64,000 bases of DNA, taken from contig NZ_FWWU01000009.1 in NCBI RefSeq assembly GCF_900176165.1, positions 2,605,001-2,669,000 of the forward strand. The letters are read 5' to 3'. Source of the stretch: Deinococcus hopiensis KR-140 (GTDB lineage Bacteria; Deinococcota; Deinococci; Deinococcales; Deinococcaceae). A program made the translations under genes and the position numbers. Positions 13,571 through 24,866 of this stretch are shown here, piece after piece; position 1 is the first letter of the stretch; each line of letters opens with the position of its first letter. The notes beneath the pieces are model-generated. The model was not told the DNA's origin. It made no database searches and worked only from the letters and a program-made list of their open reading frames with translations.

Positions 13571-14455
13571 ATGTTTTATTACGACGGCAAGTTGCAGTAT
13601 CCGGTCCGCGTCGAAACGCCCGATCCCCGCTTTGCGCGCATGCTTCAGCAGGCCATCGGGGGCGTGGAGGGCGAGATTCGCGTCTGCCTGCAGTACCTGT
13701 TTCAGTCGTTCGGCGCGCGCGGCCCAGCCAAGTACAAGGACATGCTGCTCGCGACGGGCACCGAGGAAATCGCTCACATCGAGATGCTCGCCACCGCCGT
13801 CGCCCTGAACCTCGAGGGCGCGGGCAGCGCCGCGCAGGAAGCCGCCGCCAAGGCCAACCCCATGGTCGAGGCCGTCATGGGCGGCATGGACCCACGGCAG
13901 TTCCTGTCGGCAGGCATGGCGGCCCTGGCCTCGGACGCCAACGGCGTGCCTTTCGACGGCTCGCACATCTACGCCAGCGGCAACCTCGCGGCCGATATGT
14001 ACGCCAACGCCACAGCCGAGGCCACCGGGCGCGTCCTGGCCTGCCGCCTCTTTGAACTTACCGACGACCCCGGCATGAAGGACATGTTGCGTTTCCTGAT
14101 CGCCCGCGACACCATGCACCAGCAGCAGTGGCTGGCTGTGATCGAGGAACTCGGCGGCCACCAGGGCGTGCTGCCCATTCCCAACTCCTTCCCGCTGGAG
14201 GAGGAGGTACGCGACGTGAGTTACGTCTACTTCGCGCCGGGCATCGAGGGCACCACGCCGCCCCAGGGCCGCTTTACCGAGGGCCCCTCGCTGGACGGCC
14301 TGGGGCAGTTCGAGTTGCGCCCCGCCCAGCCCTTTGGCCAGAAGCCCGTGCTCGCGCCGCCGCTGCCGATGGCGTACGCGGAGACGCAGCAGATGCTCGG
14401 GACGGCCGGCGGCTTGACCGACGACGGGCTGCCGACGTCGGAGACGCAGGGCTAA
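13571..14455 (+). CDS. Manganese catalase
   Basis: 294 residues, non-haem dimanganese catalase that splits H2O2 to water and oxygen in the cytoplasm. The ferritin-like four-helix bundle shows ligands Glu35 (GVEGEIRVCLQY), Glu66 and His69 (TEEIAHIEM), Glu151 and His184 (ARDTMHQQQW). These spacings match characterised Mn catalases. The C-terminal about 90 residues form the extended tail used for hexamer packing. GGAGGGA precedes the ATG, and a perfect bidirectional terminator follows. It fits the Mn-rich, oxidative-stress-resistant physiology of Deinococcus. Confidence 0.94.
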   Translation: MFYYDGKLQYPVRVETPDPRFARMLQQAIGGVEGEIRVCLQYLFQSFGARGPAKYKDMLLATGTEEIAHIEMLATAVALNLEGAGSAAQEAAAKANPMVEAVMGGMDPRQFLSAGMAALASDANGVPFDGSHIYASGNLAADMYANATAEATGRVLACRLFELTDDPGMKDMLRFLIARDTMHQQQWLAVIEELGGHQGVLPIPNSFPLEEEVRDVSYVYFAPGIEGTTPPQGRFTEGPSLDGLGQFELRPAQPFGQKPVLAPPLPMAYAETQQMLGTAGGLTDDGLPTSETQG

Positions 14456-14466
14456 AGCAGATGCCC

Positions 14467-14502
14467 AAACGAAACCCCGCCCATTGCGGCGGGGTTTCGT
14501 TT
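14467..14502. terminator. Bidirectional terminator
   Basis: AAACGAAACCCCGCC (14467-14481) and GGCGGGGTTTCGTTT form a perfect 15-bp stem with A/T-rich ends. It lies between the convergent catalase and DUF genes. Confidence 0.9.
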
Positions 14503-14530
14503 GTAGATGGCCACGGCGGCTCTCCGCGCG

Positions 14531-14878
14531 TCAGCTGTCCGGATTCGCCTCCCAGTCCGTCAACGCGTATGCCCCGGCCACCGTGCTCGCCAGCGCGAGG
14601 AAATAGGCGCGTTCGCGGCTGCCCTCCTGCAGCGAGGCGGTGAGCAGCAGCGCCGGAATGGTGGACAGTTCGGTCTTGCCGTGGACCGGAAAGGGAATCT
14701 CGCGGCGGATGGCGAGCGGATAGTCGGTCAGGGCGGAGACGAGCAGGTAGGACCCGGCGAGCGCGTAGGAAACCTTGCGCGCGGTAGGGCTGAGTTTCAA
14801 CAGGTGGGGCGCGGCGAGCATCAGCGCGCAGGAGCCGTAGTCGAGGAAGCCGTGAAGGCGGGGAGTGACGGGTTTCAT
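14531..14878 (-). CDS. Small conserved membrane protein, function unknown
   Basis: 115 residues with three to four hydrophobic segments: LHGFLDYGSCALMLAAPHLL, VSYALAGSYLLVSALTDYPL, STIPALLLTAS and AYFLALASTVAGAYAL. The opening block TPRLHGFLDYG and the ALTDYPL block look conserved-type rather than random, but I cannot name the family. CATGCT stands 6 nt before the ATG and there is no Shine-Dalgarno sequence, so it may be leaderless. It shares a terminator with the catalase gene and is divergent from the TetR gene, which could make it a TetR target. Confidence 0.7.
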   Translation of the reverse strand: MKPVTPRLHGFLDYGSCALMLAAPHLLKLSPTARKVSYALAGSYLLVSALTDYPLAIRREIPFPVHGKTELSTIPALLLTASLQEGSRERAYFLALASTVAGAYALTDWEANPDS

Positions 14879-15037
14879 GGCTTCAGCATGGGGGGCGCGC
14901 TGGCCCCACGTGTTGCGTTTTCCCCAAATGGCGTTGAGGTTGTTCTACGGCCTCTCCACATCTGGCCAGTTGCCTTGCTCCCCTCTAGATTGGACGTGGT
15001 GCAATTTTGGACTGAAGACGCTATACCTAGTTTCATC

Positions 15038-15661
<624 letters not shown>

Positions 15662-15769
15662 CACAGCGTCCACATCCGCTTCTCTTTTTGCCCACTGAGC
15701 CCCTACAATGCCCCCCGGCCCGGCTGTCAGGACTCTCCGGCCAGCAGGTCCCGCGCCGAGGTGGACCGC

Positions 15770-17251
<1,482 letters not shown>

Positions 17252-17259
17252 GGTCCTTT

Positions 17260-17369
17260 AGAGCATCGCTCAAAAAGAGGACTTCTTTTTGAGCGATGAA
17301 TGCGCAAGCGGAAGAATGGCGCCGTGAGGGGTGCCCTTCCACGCGCGGCGCCATTCTCCCGCTTGCGCT
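17260..17369 (+). repeat. Two-hairpin dispersed repeat, copy 3
   Basis: Hairpin A is perfect here (GCTCAAAAAG ... CTTTTTGAGC). Hairpin B is extended: GCGCAAGCGG and GAATGGCGCCG pair with CGGCGCCATTC and CCGCTTGCGC across GTGAGGGGTGCCC. It fills the gap between two convergent genes and its right end overlaps the TAG stop of the DUF58-transglutaminase gene. Confidence 0.88.
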
Positions 17370-20217
17370 AACCTTTGGCCTTTGGCCTGATGCGGCGCAC
17401 GACCCCCTGCAGCTCTCGCAGGGCTTTTCCATCCCCGTCTTCCGCATAGCGGGCCTCGTGGTAGACGCGCACAGCCTCGAGGACGGCTTCGGCCTGCTCG
17501 GGGGCATGAAGGGCGGCGCGGGCGGCGTAGGTGCTGGGCGTCTCACCGGGTTCGCGGGGCAGGCGCAGGCGGCGGGTGAGGTCATCCAGGGCGCGCGAGG
17601 CCGGGTCTGCAGGCCGGGGGCGCAGGCGGGCCAGGGCGAAGGCGGGGAGCAGCGCGAGCGCGAGCAGGACCGCGGCCACAGTCAGGTAAGTCGTGCCTCC
17701 CACCTGGCCGATGCCGGCGCGGGTCAGCAGGGCGCGCTGTTGCGAGCCGTCGTACCCCGCCACCCAGGTGTTCCAGCGGGTCTGCAGGGCGTCGAAGCGC
17801 AGCGCGGCGCGGCGCAGAGGTGTGGTGGGCGGCGGCGCGGCGGCGCGCGGCTGCGTCAGCGCGGTGCCCAGGCCAGCGTTCACGCGGGCGGGGGCCACCT
17901 CCGCCGTGGGGTCCACCCGCACCCACCCCTGCCCCGGCAGCCAGACCTCCGTCCAGGTGTGCGCGTCCTGCTGCCGCACGATCAGGTAACCGCCGTCCGG
18001 ATTGACCTCACCGCCCAGGTAGCCACCCACCATCCGGGCGGGCAGGCCCGCAGCGCGCATCAGGAACGTGAAGGCCGAGGCGAAGTGTTCGCAAAAGCCC
18101 TGACGGGTGCCGAACAAAAAGGCGTCGATGCGGTTTCGCTCGGGCAGTGCGGGCGGCGAGAGGGTGTAGCGGAAGTTCCCGGCGCGCAACAGCCTCAGCC
18201 CTGCCTCCACCCGCGCGGCAGGCTGAAGGGAACGCCACGCCTGGGCCAGCGCCAGGGCGCGCGGGCTCTCACCACGCGGAAGCTGGATGTCAAATTGCAG
18301 GCGTTGGGTGTTTTCCTGCACGCCCAGCCGCGCCGCACGGCTTTGAAGGTTGTAGCGGGTGCGCGAAGTGGCCGGCCGGGAAGTGACTGCCTGAAAAGCG
18401 TTCGTGACGAAGGCGTTCGGCGGTACTGCCGTGGGCAGGTCCAGCGCGAGCAGCCAGGGCTTGCCGCTGGGCTCCAGCGTGAGGGTATAGGACAGGCTGG
18501 GGCCGAAAGGATCGGCGGTGGGCGAGGGGCTGCCCACCCGCACCTGGGTCCAGCGCACCCCGTCGTAACCCTCGTACACCGGACCGCGCCAGTAGCGCTC
18601 GTTGGGCTTTGGCAGGCGGCCAGTGAAGTCAGCCCGAAACGCCACCGAACTGTTCTGGGCGAGGTTGGCGTAGTCGCCCGCCGTGACCTGATCGGCCAGG
18701 CCCGTCTGGGCACGGTCCTGAATGGGCAACTGCCACAGCGGGCCGTTGGGCCGGGGAAACAGCACGAACAGCAGGGCGGCGAGGGGCGCGGCCTGCAGGG
18801 CCAGCCGGGCCGAGGTCCGCAGGGGATGGCCCGCCTCCCCTCCCCCCGTCCACACCCCGAGCGCGGCGAGCAGGAGCAGCACGCTGAGCACCGCGTGGGC
18901 GGCGGCGAGAGGGCCCTGGCTGAAGAAGAAATGCGTCAGGGTTACGAACAGCCCCAGCAGGGCGAGCAGACGGGCGTCGCGGACCGCGCGCGTCTCGGCG
19001 GCTTTGAGGGCCACCAGCAGCACGAGAAAGGCTGTCCCCGCGTCGCGCCCCACCAGCGTGCCGTAACCGGCGTTGAGCCCCACGATCCCCACTCCGGCGA
19101 GCAGCCCCAGCAGCAGCGTGGGAATGGCGGGCAGCCGCCGCAGGGTCCGGACGGCCGTATACCCCAGCAGCGCCGCGACGATGAGCGTGACCCAGATGGG
19201 CTGGCGCAGGGCGGCGGGTCCGAGCGCCACCGCTAGGGCGAACAGCGTGAACCGGAGCGGCCCGGCGGACAGGGGCTGCGTGGGCCGTGATTTTTTCTCA
19301 GGCGCTGGCGGCGCTGGCAGCGGCGGCTGCAGCGCGAGGGCTGCCAGCGCCGCGCGGGCCTGCCCTTCCCCGGCGGCGGCGGACAGCGTGACGCCGGGCA
19401 GGATGAGCGCAAAAGGCGTACCCAGACGCCGCGCCGCGCCCACCCACGCGGCCAGCCGGGACACGCGCGCCTCGTACTCGCGCAGATCGGCGGTGTCGGC
19501 CCAGTCGAGGGCCAGCACCGTCCCAGCGGGCGCGTCGGTCTCGCGGGTGAGCAATTGCCCGGTCCGCGCCGCGTGCCGCCACGACACCTGCCGGGGCGAG
19601 TCGCCGGGGACGTAGGCGCGCAGCCCACTGAAGTCCTCGTCACCGCGCGTGCGCCGCAGCCCCTCGCCCGCGCCGGACACCGTGCGGGGAAGGGGGGGCG
19701 GCGCGTCCACCTCGGAAGCGGGGAACACGGTCAGCGCTTCTGGTGCAGGCAGGGACCGGCGAGCTTCCCACAGCCCCAGCGGGTCGAGGGCCGCCACCTC
19801 CGCTCCGGCGAGGTGCAGCGGCCCCCGCACTCGTGCGGACACGGGCAGCGGAAGCGTCACGCTGCCCCCGGTGGGCACCTGGAGGGCCGCCGTCACCGTT
19901 TGCCCCTCCGCACGCACGCGCACAATCACGGGAAAGGCCGGCCCCGCACTGGTCACCCGGCCCGTGAAGGCCGCTTCAGCGCCCGCCACCGCCTCGGGCG
20001 GCGGGTCCAGCGTGGCCGACACGGCCCGCCCTGCCCGGTTGGCCTGTGCCGCCGTGACCACCCAGATACCTCCCAGCAGGAACGTCACCGCGTAGCCCAG
20101 GCTCAGGGCGTAGTTGATGCACCCGACGAGCGTTATGAGGATCAGGCCCAGAAACACCAGCCCCAGCCGCGTGGGCCGCAGGGCAAAGGAACTGGAAGGA
20201 GAAGACAGCTGGCTCAT
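17368..20217 (-). CDS. DUF58 - TgpA-like transglutaminase fusion, membrane protein
   Basis: 949 residues. Two N-terminal membrane helices (about 17-58) and a DUF58 region (FSGLRAYVPGDSPRQVSWRH near 195-220) are followed by a multi-helix DUF3488 segment (about 330-520). Next is a transglutaminase core with Cys709 (GFCEHFASAF), His753 (DAHTWTEVW) and Asp769 (VDPTAE), then one more helix and a DUF4129-like tail. DUF58 and TgpA proteins are usually separate neighbours in MoxR operons; here they are one chain with the triad intact. The moxR gene lies 31 bp upstream on the same strand. GGAGGCC precedes the ATG. The substrate is unknown; periplasmic or cell-surface protein processing is likely. Confidence 0.88.
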   Translation of the reverse strand: MSQLSSPSSSFALRPTRLGLVFLGLILITLVGCINYALSLGYAVTFLLGGIWVVTAAQANRAGRAVSATLDPPPEAVAGAEAAFTGRVTSAGPAFPVIVRVRAEGQTVTAALQVPTGGSVTLPLPVSARVRGPLHLAGAEVAALDPLGLWEARRSLPAPEALTVFPASEVDAPPPLPRTVSGAGEGLRRTRGDEDFSGLRAYVPGDSPRQVSWRHAARTGQLLTRETDAPAGTVLALDWADTADLREYEARVSRLAAWVGAARRLGTPFALILPGVTLSAAAGEGQARAALAALALQPPLPAPPAPEKKSRPTQPLSAGPLRFTLFALAVALGPAALRQPIWVTLIVAALLGYTAVRTLRRLPAIPTLLLGLLAGVGIVGLNAGYGTLVGRDAGTAFLVLLVALKAAETRAVRDARLLALLGLFVTLTHFFFSQGPLAAAHAVLSVLLLLAALGVWTGGGEAGHPLRTSARLALQAAPLAALLFVLFPRPNGPLWQLPIQDRAQTGLADQVTAGDYANLAQNSSVAFRADFTGRLPKPNERYWRGPVYEGYDGVRWTQVRVGSPSPTADPFGPSLSYTLTLEPSGKPWLLALDLPTAVPPNAFVTNAFQAVTSRPATSRTRYNLQSRAARLGVQENTQRLQFDIQLPRGESPRALALAQAWRSLQPAARVEAGLRLLRAGNFRYTLSPPALPERNRIDAFLFGTRQGFCEHFASAFTFLMRAAGLPARMVGGYLGGEVNPDGGYLIVRQQDAHTWTEVWLPGQGWVRVDPTAEVAPARVNAGLGTALTQPRAAAPPPTTPLRRAALRFDALQTRWNTWVAGYDGSQQRALLTRAGIGQVGGTTYLTVAAVLLALALLPAFALARLRPRPADPASRALDDLTRRLRLPREPGETPSTYAARAALHAPEQAEAVLEAVRVYHEARYAEDGDGKALRELQGVVRRIRPKAKG

Positions 20218-20248
20218 GGGGGAGGCCTCCGGGGGACGGCGGGCAGCT

Positions 20249-21217
20249 CTACGGAATCGGCGTGTCCGTCAGAATTCGCGCCAGCACGTCTCCCGTCCGC
20301 ACCGCTGGATCGCGGGTGGGCAGGCGGTGAACGGCGAGCGGCGCGAAGACCGCCTGGACGTCCTCGGGCAGCACCATGCGCCGGCCTGCCAGGTAGGCCC
20401 AGGCGCGGGCGGCGGCCAGCAGCGCCAGCAGCGCCCGGGGGCTCAGTCCCACCGAAAGCGCCGGATGCTCGCGGGTGGCGCGGGCGAGCAGCTGCAGGTA
20501 ATCGAGCAGCGGGGGCGCGGCGTGAACGCCATCCACGTCCCGCTGCGCGGCGAGGAGGGCGGGCACGTCCAGCACGGGGGGCAGGTCACGGACCACCTGA
20601 CCCCGCCCGCCCGTTTCCAACAGGGTGCGCTCGGCGCGTGGATCGGGGTAGCCCAGCGTCACCGTAAGCAGAAAGCGGTCGAGCTGCGCTTCAGGCAACG
20701 GCGAGGTGCCCACGAAGGCGGCGGGGTTCTGGGTGGCGATCACGAAAAATGGCTCCGGCAGGGGCCGGGTCACGCCGCCCTCGGAGACGGTGCGCTCCTC
20801 CATCGCCTCCAGCAGCGCGCCCTGGGTCTTGGGGGTGGCGCGGTTGATCTCGTCGGCGAGCAGCACCTCGGAAAAGATCGGACCAGGGTGATAGCGGAAA
20901 GCGGCCTCGCGGGCGTCCCACACGCTGACGCCCAGCAGGTCGGCGGGCAGCAGGTCCGCCGTGAACTGCACCCGCCGGAACGACAGCCCCAGCGTGCGGG
21001 CCAGCGCGTGCGCGAGGGTGGTCTTGCCCACGCCCGGCTGGTCCTCGATAAGCAGGTGCCCGCGCGCCAGCAGGCAGGCCACCGCCAGCCGGACCTGCCC
21101 GGGTTTGCCCAGCAGGACCCGGTCCAGCTGTTCCAGGGCGCGCAGGACCGGACCCACCGTCTCCACCGAACGGGGCGGGCCTGAGGAGGGCGGGCCTGAG
21201 GAGGAAGCGCGTGTCAT
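20249..21217 (-). CDS. MoxR-family AAA+ ATPase
   Basis: 322 residues. Walker A DQPGVGKTT (59-67), Walker B VLLADEINRA, sensor ATQNP and the FVGTSPLPEAQLDRF block are all canonical MoxR. MoxR ATPases act as chaperones for maturation of partners encoded beside them, here the DUF58-transglutaminase fusion. The start at MTRASSSG was preferred because TAAGCT lies 7 nt upstream of this ATG (leaderless pattern); the longer frame runs into non-coding sequence. Confidence 0.92.
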   Translation of the reverse strand: MTRASSSGPPSSGPPRSVETVGPVLRALEQLDRVLLGKPGQVRLAVACLLARGHLLIEDQPGVGKTTLAHALARTLGLSFRRVQFTADLLPADLLGVSVWDAREAAFRYHPGPIFSEVLLADEINRATPKTQGALLEAMEERTVSEGGVTRPLPEPFFVIATQNPAAFVGTSPLPEAQLDRFLLTVTLGYPDPRAERTLLETGGRGQVVRDLPPVLDVPALLAAQRDVDGVHAAPPLLDYLQLLARATREHPALSVGLSPRALLALLAAARAWAYLAGRRMVLPEDVQAVFAPLAVHRLPTRDPAVRTGDVLARILTDTPIP

Positions 21218-21409
21218 GCCCTGGAGCTTAACCGCGCGGCGCGGGCCATACTGCCACGTTCCCCACTGCCGAGGCAGGCCAAGCTGAAGGATGAACGGAT
21301 GGTGGAGATGGTGGGGGACAGGGCGGGCTCCCCCCCCCATTGCAAGCGGCTCTCCCGAACTCCTCGGGAGGAGGAAGCAAGAGAATTTTCCCGGCCGCCA
21401 CGTCCCCAC

Positions 21410-21847
21410 TCAGCCGTGGCCCACACGCCCAGCCGGATGCTCCACGAGTTCGATCAGGGTGCCCTCACCCCACCTGGGATGCAGGAAGGCGACGCGGGTG
21501 CCCGAGCGCCCGGGGGAAGGCGAGTTGGAGAGAAACCGCGCCCCCAGGGCCTGCAACCGGCTTATCTCGGCGTCCAGGTCCGCCACGCGGTAGGCGGTAT
21601 GGTGCAGGCCGGGACCGCGTTTTTGCAAGAAGGTGGCGATGGGGCTGTCCTCGCGGGTGGGAGCCAGCAGCTCGATCAGGGTCTCGCCCACCACGAAGGC
21701 CCGCACGCAGACGCCCTGACCGCCCACCTCCTCGTCGGGGCCCTCGGGGGTCAGGCCCAGCGCGAGGTAGGGGGCGGACCCAGCCTCCAGGTTCGGGGTG
21801 GCGATGGCGACGTGATCGAGGCCAAGGATGTGGGGGATGGCGGCCAT
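21410..21847 (-). CDS. mce: Methylmalonyl-CoA epimerase
   Basis: 145 residues, VOC-superfamily metalloenzyme interconverting (2S)- and (2R)-methylmalonyl-CoA in propionyl-CoA metabolism. LDHVAIATPNLE at the start, GPGLHHTAYRVADLD in the middle and GTLIELVEH near the end carry the expected metal-site residues (two His and Glu). TACCCT stands 7 nt before the ATG, a leaderless pattern. The mutase is not in the window. Confidence 0.9.
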   Translation of the reverse strand: MAAIPHILGLDHVAIATPNLEAGSAPYLALGLTPEGPDEEVGGQGVCVRAFVVGETLIELLAPTREDSPIATFLQKRGPGLHHTAYRVADLDAEISRLQALGARFLSNSPSPGRSGTRVAFLHPRWGEGTLIELVEHPAGRVGHG

Positions 21848-21868
21848 GCGGCCCAGGGTAGCGCCCGG

Positions 21869-23455
21869 CTAGCGGGAGGCTTCGGGTTCCTGTTCCTGTA
21901 CCCGCACCGGCGCGTTGCGTTCGGGGCGGCGCTGCCGCTTGCGGATGTACATCCAGCCGTCGGCGATACGCAGGGCGGCGGTGGCGTCGGGAGCGTCCTC
22001 AGGCACCACGGCCACGCCCAGCGAGGCCCCGGCGGGGTAGCCCTGCGCCTGCACGTGCTGCTCGGCGTCCGCCACCACCCGCCGCAGCTCCTGACGGGCC
22101 GTGGCGGCCCAGTCGTCGGCGGGGAGGGTCTGCCGTTGCAGCAGCGCGTACTCGTCGCCGCCCAGACGGTAGGCCCCCAGGCCAGGGACGGCGGCGAGCT
22201 GCCCCGCAAATTCACGCAGCAGGGTGTCCCCAGCCTCGTGCCCGCGCTCGTCGTTCACACGCTTCATGCCGTCGAGGTCCACGATGCCCAGCGCGTAGCC
22301 CAGGCCAGTCTGGCGGTGGCGGCGGTCCGCCTCGTCCAGCGCAGTGTCCAGGGCGCGGCGGTTGCCCAGGCCGGTCAGGGCGTCGGTCAGGGCAGCGCGT
22401 TCCAGCGCCTGCACGTGCCGGGTACGCTCCAGCGCGATGCCCACGCTGCGCGCGGCGGCGTCCAGCAGCGCGCGGTCCTCGGGCGTCCAGGGAGCAGGGC
22501 AACGCAACCGGGCAAGCAGCAGTACGTAGGGCCCCTCCTGCTCCTGGCCCTGGCCTCCGACATGCAGGTGGGTCCAGGCCACGCTGCCCAGTTCGTCCGG
22601 GGCCAGGTGGGGAAACTTGTTGCGCATGGCGGGCGCTCCGTCCAGAAACAGCCGGTCCCGCACAGCCAGGGCGGCCCACAGCGGATCGGCCTGAAGGTTC
22701 AGCCGCCGGCGCAGCCGCAGCCCGAAGGCCGCGCCGCCCTCGCCCATGCGGTCGCTGATCACCGAGGGCCCGCTGCGGCGCAGGTGCAGCAGCCCGGACC
22801 AGTCCAGCGCCATCCGGCCGTGCAGCAGGGCCAGCGCCCGGCGGCTCATGTCGCGCGGCGCGAGCGGCTCATTCATCAGCTCGGCCAGGTCGCGCAGCGT
22901 TTGCGCGTGATCCCGGGCGCGCACGAGTTCCTGCGTCCGCAGGCGCAACTCCAGCTCGTCCATCACCAGGGCCGCCAGCATCCGCAGCGTTTCCTCATCG
23001 CCCGGACCGAACGAACGCGGCTGGCGGTCCAACACACACAGCGTGCCTATCACGTGGCCCTCCGGGGTGATCAGCGGCGCGCCCGCGTAAAAGGCAATCT
23101 CGCCGCGCTGCACACTCTCGAGCTGGGCAAAGCGGCCGTCCTGACGCGCATTCGGCACCACCAGCACGTCCTCACCGAACACAGTCCAGGTGCAGAAGGC
23201 GTCCTTGCGGGGCGCCTCACCCGGAGACGCCCCGTAACAGGCCTTGCTCCACTGCCGCTCGCGATCCACAAAGTTGACCAGCGCGACGGGCACGTTCAGC
23301 ACCCTCGCCGCCAGGCGGGTCACCCGGTCGAAGGCCTCTTCCGGCGGCGTGTCCAGAATCCCGTACCGTCCCAGCGCCGCCAGACGAGCGGATTCGTGGG
23401 GAAGCAGCGGAGCAGACACGCCGAATAGCTTAGCCGCGCTCCGTGCGGGCTGCAT
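21869..23455 (-). CDS. GAF-GGDEF diguanylate cyclase
   Basis: 528 residues, cytoplasmic, no membrane helix. An N-terminal GAF domain (about 18-165) carries the common GYGILDTPPEEAFDRVTRLA-type opening. A second, more diverged GAF-like region covers about 185-345, then a GGDEF domain from about 355. The signature reads GGDEY, a functional variant of GGDEF, so c-di-GMP synthesis is expected. I see no product-binding RxxD five residues before it. The start could be ATG 23455 or GTG 23419. No target phosphodiesterase is nearby. Confidence 0.88.
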   Translation of the reverse strand: MQPARSAAKLFGVSAPLLPHESARLAALGRYGILDTPPEEAFDRVTRLAARVLNVPVALVNFVDRERQWSKACYGASPGEAPRKDAFCTWTVFGEDVLVVPNARQDGRFAQLESVQRGEIAFYAGAPLITPEGHVIGTLCVLDRQPRSFGPGDEETLRMLAALVMDELELRLRTQELVRARDHAQTLRDLAELMNEPLAPRDMSRRALALLHGRMALDWSGLLHLRRSGPSVISDRMGEGGAAFGLRLRRRLNLQADPLWAALAVRDRLFLDGAPAMRNKFPHLAPDELGSVAWTHLHVGGQGQEQEGPYVLLLARLRCPAPWTPEDRALLDAAARSVGIALERTRHVQALERAALTDALTGLGNRRALDTALDEADRRHRQTGLGYALGIVDLDGMKRVNDERGHEAGDTLLREFAGQLAAVPGLGAYRLGGDEYALLQRQTLPADDWAATARQELRRVVADAEQHVQAQGYPAGASLGVAVVPEDAPDATAALRIADGWMYIRKRQRRPERNAPVRVQEQEPEASR

Positions 23456-23513
23456 GACAGCAACTCAACAAAACTTTAGCTGTGGGGGGACATCCGCTCC
23501 GGCCTTCTGGCCC

Positions 23514-24800
23514 TTACCCCTCTGGGCGACGCCGAACCCGCCGGCCCACCCATCCCAGCGCGAGCAGCGCCAGCACGGCCGCCGGGCGCTGCCACCCCGA
23601 AAAGCGGGAACGGGGCAGGGCTGCCCCTCCGGTCAGCAGCGCCGCCAGCGCTTTCTCGTGGGGGGTGCGGGGCGGCGCAGGCACGGTCTCCGGAGGGAGT
23701 GTCAGGTCCGCATGCAGCACGCCCGTGCGGTACTCATTTTCCCGCGCGTGTCCACTCCCCGCCGCCCGCTGCCGCCCCAACTCGCGCAGCTGCTCGGCGT
23801 CGCCCTCCGCCACCCAGGGCAGCAGGGCGAGAAAACCGGAGCGCGGCGTGGTCAGAACGTAGGACCGCGGCTCCGGCGCGTCCTGCACCCGCCCCGTGAT
23901 CGCACTCTGGCCGTCGAAGGTCAGGTTCAGCAGGTTACCCACCACCATCGGGTTGACCGCGTAGCGAATGCTCCGGCCCCCGGTGCTGGCCTGCCAACTC
24001 GACGCCAACCACGCGACGGGCTGGTCCCGGATATCAGCGGGATCGGGGGGCAGCCCCTCCTTCGCCGTCCACGGCGCACCGTTGGCGTCGGGCTGGAGCA
24101 GCACGGTGCAGCCCTGCGCCTCCAATCTCCCGATCACGTCCGCGCGAAAGGCGTCCAGACTGATCCCCACGCCAAGGTCACCCACGGGCGTGGGAAAGAC
24201 GCGCAGCTCCTCCAGCGGTCCAGGCGTCAGGTCCACGCCGTCCCCCTCCTCGGCGGGCGTCAGGTGAACTTTGTCGGTCACGCCGATGAGCGAGCCCCCG
24301 GGGTCCAGCAGCACCGCCTCGTTGTGCAGCACGCCCGGCGCACGCACCAGGCGGTCTCCCTCCAGCCGGTAGCGCGGGATAGGCGCAGACCCGCAGCACA
24401 GGTAAACGCCGTACTCGCGGGCGAGGTCCCGGCACGTTTCGAGGTACAGCCGCGTATTTTCAGCACTCAAGGCCAGTTGCAGGGCGCGGATGGCCGAAAC
24501 GCGCTCGCGCAGCAACACCGGCAGGGCGCGGGGCAGGTGGCGCAGAAACAGCAACGCCGCCGCCCGCTCGAAGGTGCCGACCCGCGCCGCCAACGGCACG
24601 CCCCGCAATACCAGTGGCAGCCCGTTGAGTTCGGTCAGCACGACGAGGTTGGGCCGGTCCGGCGCGAGGTGGGGCCGGGCCATTTCCAGCTGCGAGCGCA
24701 TCCAGGCGCGAAAGGCCTGCGCGGAGGTAAAGTCGGCGGCGCTCCACTGCGGTTGCACGGCAATGGCCCGGAAGGCCCGGGCGGAAGGCTGGGCAGTCAT
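23514..24800 (-). CDS. Nitrilase-fold (CN-hydrolase) protein with Cys-to-Ser change, C-terminal anchor
   Basis: 428 residues. The nitrilase triad positions are Glu57 (VVLTELNG) and Lys177 (GVTDKVHLTP), but the nucleophile position reads Ser214 (GVGISLDAFRADVI) where active members have Cys in a G.ICxD motif. The C-terminus has a hydrophobic segment (PAAVLALLALGWVG) followed by arginines, as in a membrane anchor. It could be an inactive homologue, a serine variant, or a relative of lipoprotein N-acyltransferase without its membrane part. The start was chosen from TACGCT-N6-ATG (leaderless); a longer frame upstream is not convincing. Confidence 0.78.
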   Translation of the reverse strand: MTAQPSARAFRAIAVQPQWSAADFTSAQAFRAWMRSQLEMARPHLAPDRPNLVVLTELNGLPLVLRGVPLAARVGTFERAAALLFLRHLPRALPVLLRERVSAIRALQLALSAENTRLYLETCRDLAREYGVYLCCGSAPIPRYRLEGDRLVRAPGVLHNEAVLLDPGGSLIGVTDKVHLTPAEEGDGVDLTPGPLEELRVFPTPVGDLGVGISLDAFRADVIGRLEAQGCTVLLQPDANGAPWTAKEGLPPDPADIRDQPVAWLASSWQASTGGRSIRYAVNPMVVGNLLNLTFDGQSAITGRVQDAPEPRSYVLTTPRSGFLALLPWVAEGDAEQLRELGRQRAAGSGHARENEYRTGVLHADLTLPPETVPAPPRTPHEKALAALLTGGAALPRSRFSGWQRPAAVLALLALGWVGRRVRRRPEG

Positions 24801-24866
24801 GGGGGCAGCGTAGCGGGAAGAGGGTGGAGGCGGGAACAGTTGTGGAGCGGTCCCCGTACTGTGGAC

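Noticed and set aside
17296..19236. Long plus-strand frame opposite the DUF58-transglutaminase gene
   Set aside because: Composition (Gly/Arg/Gln/His) is that of an antisense shadow, and the minus strand has the catalytic triad and membrane helices.
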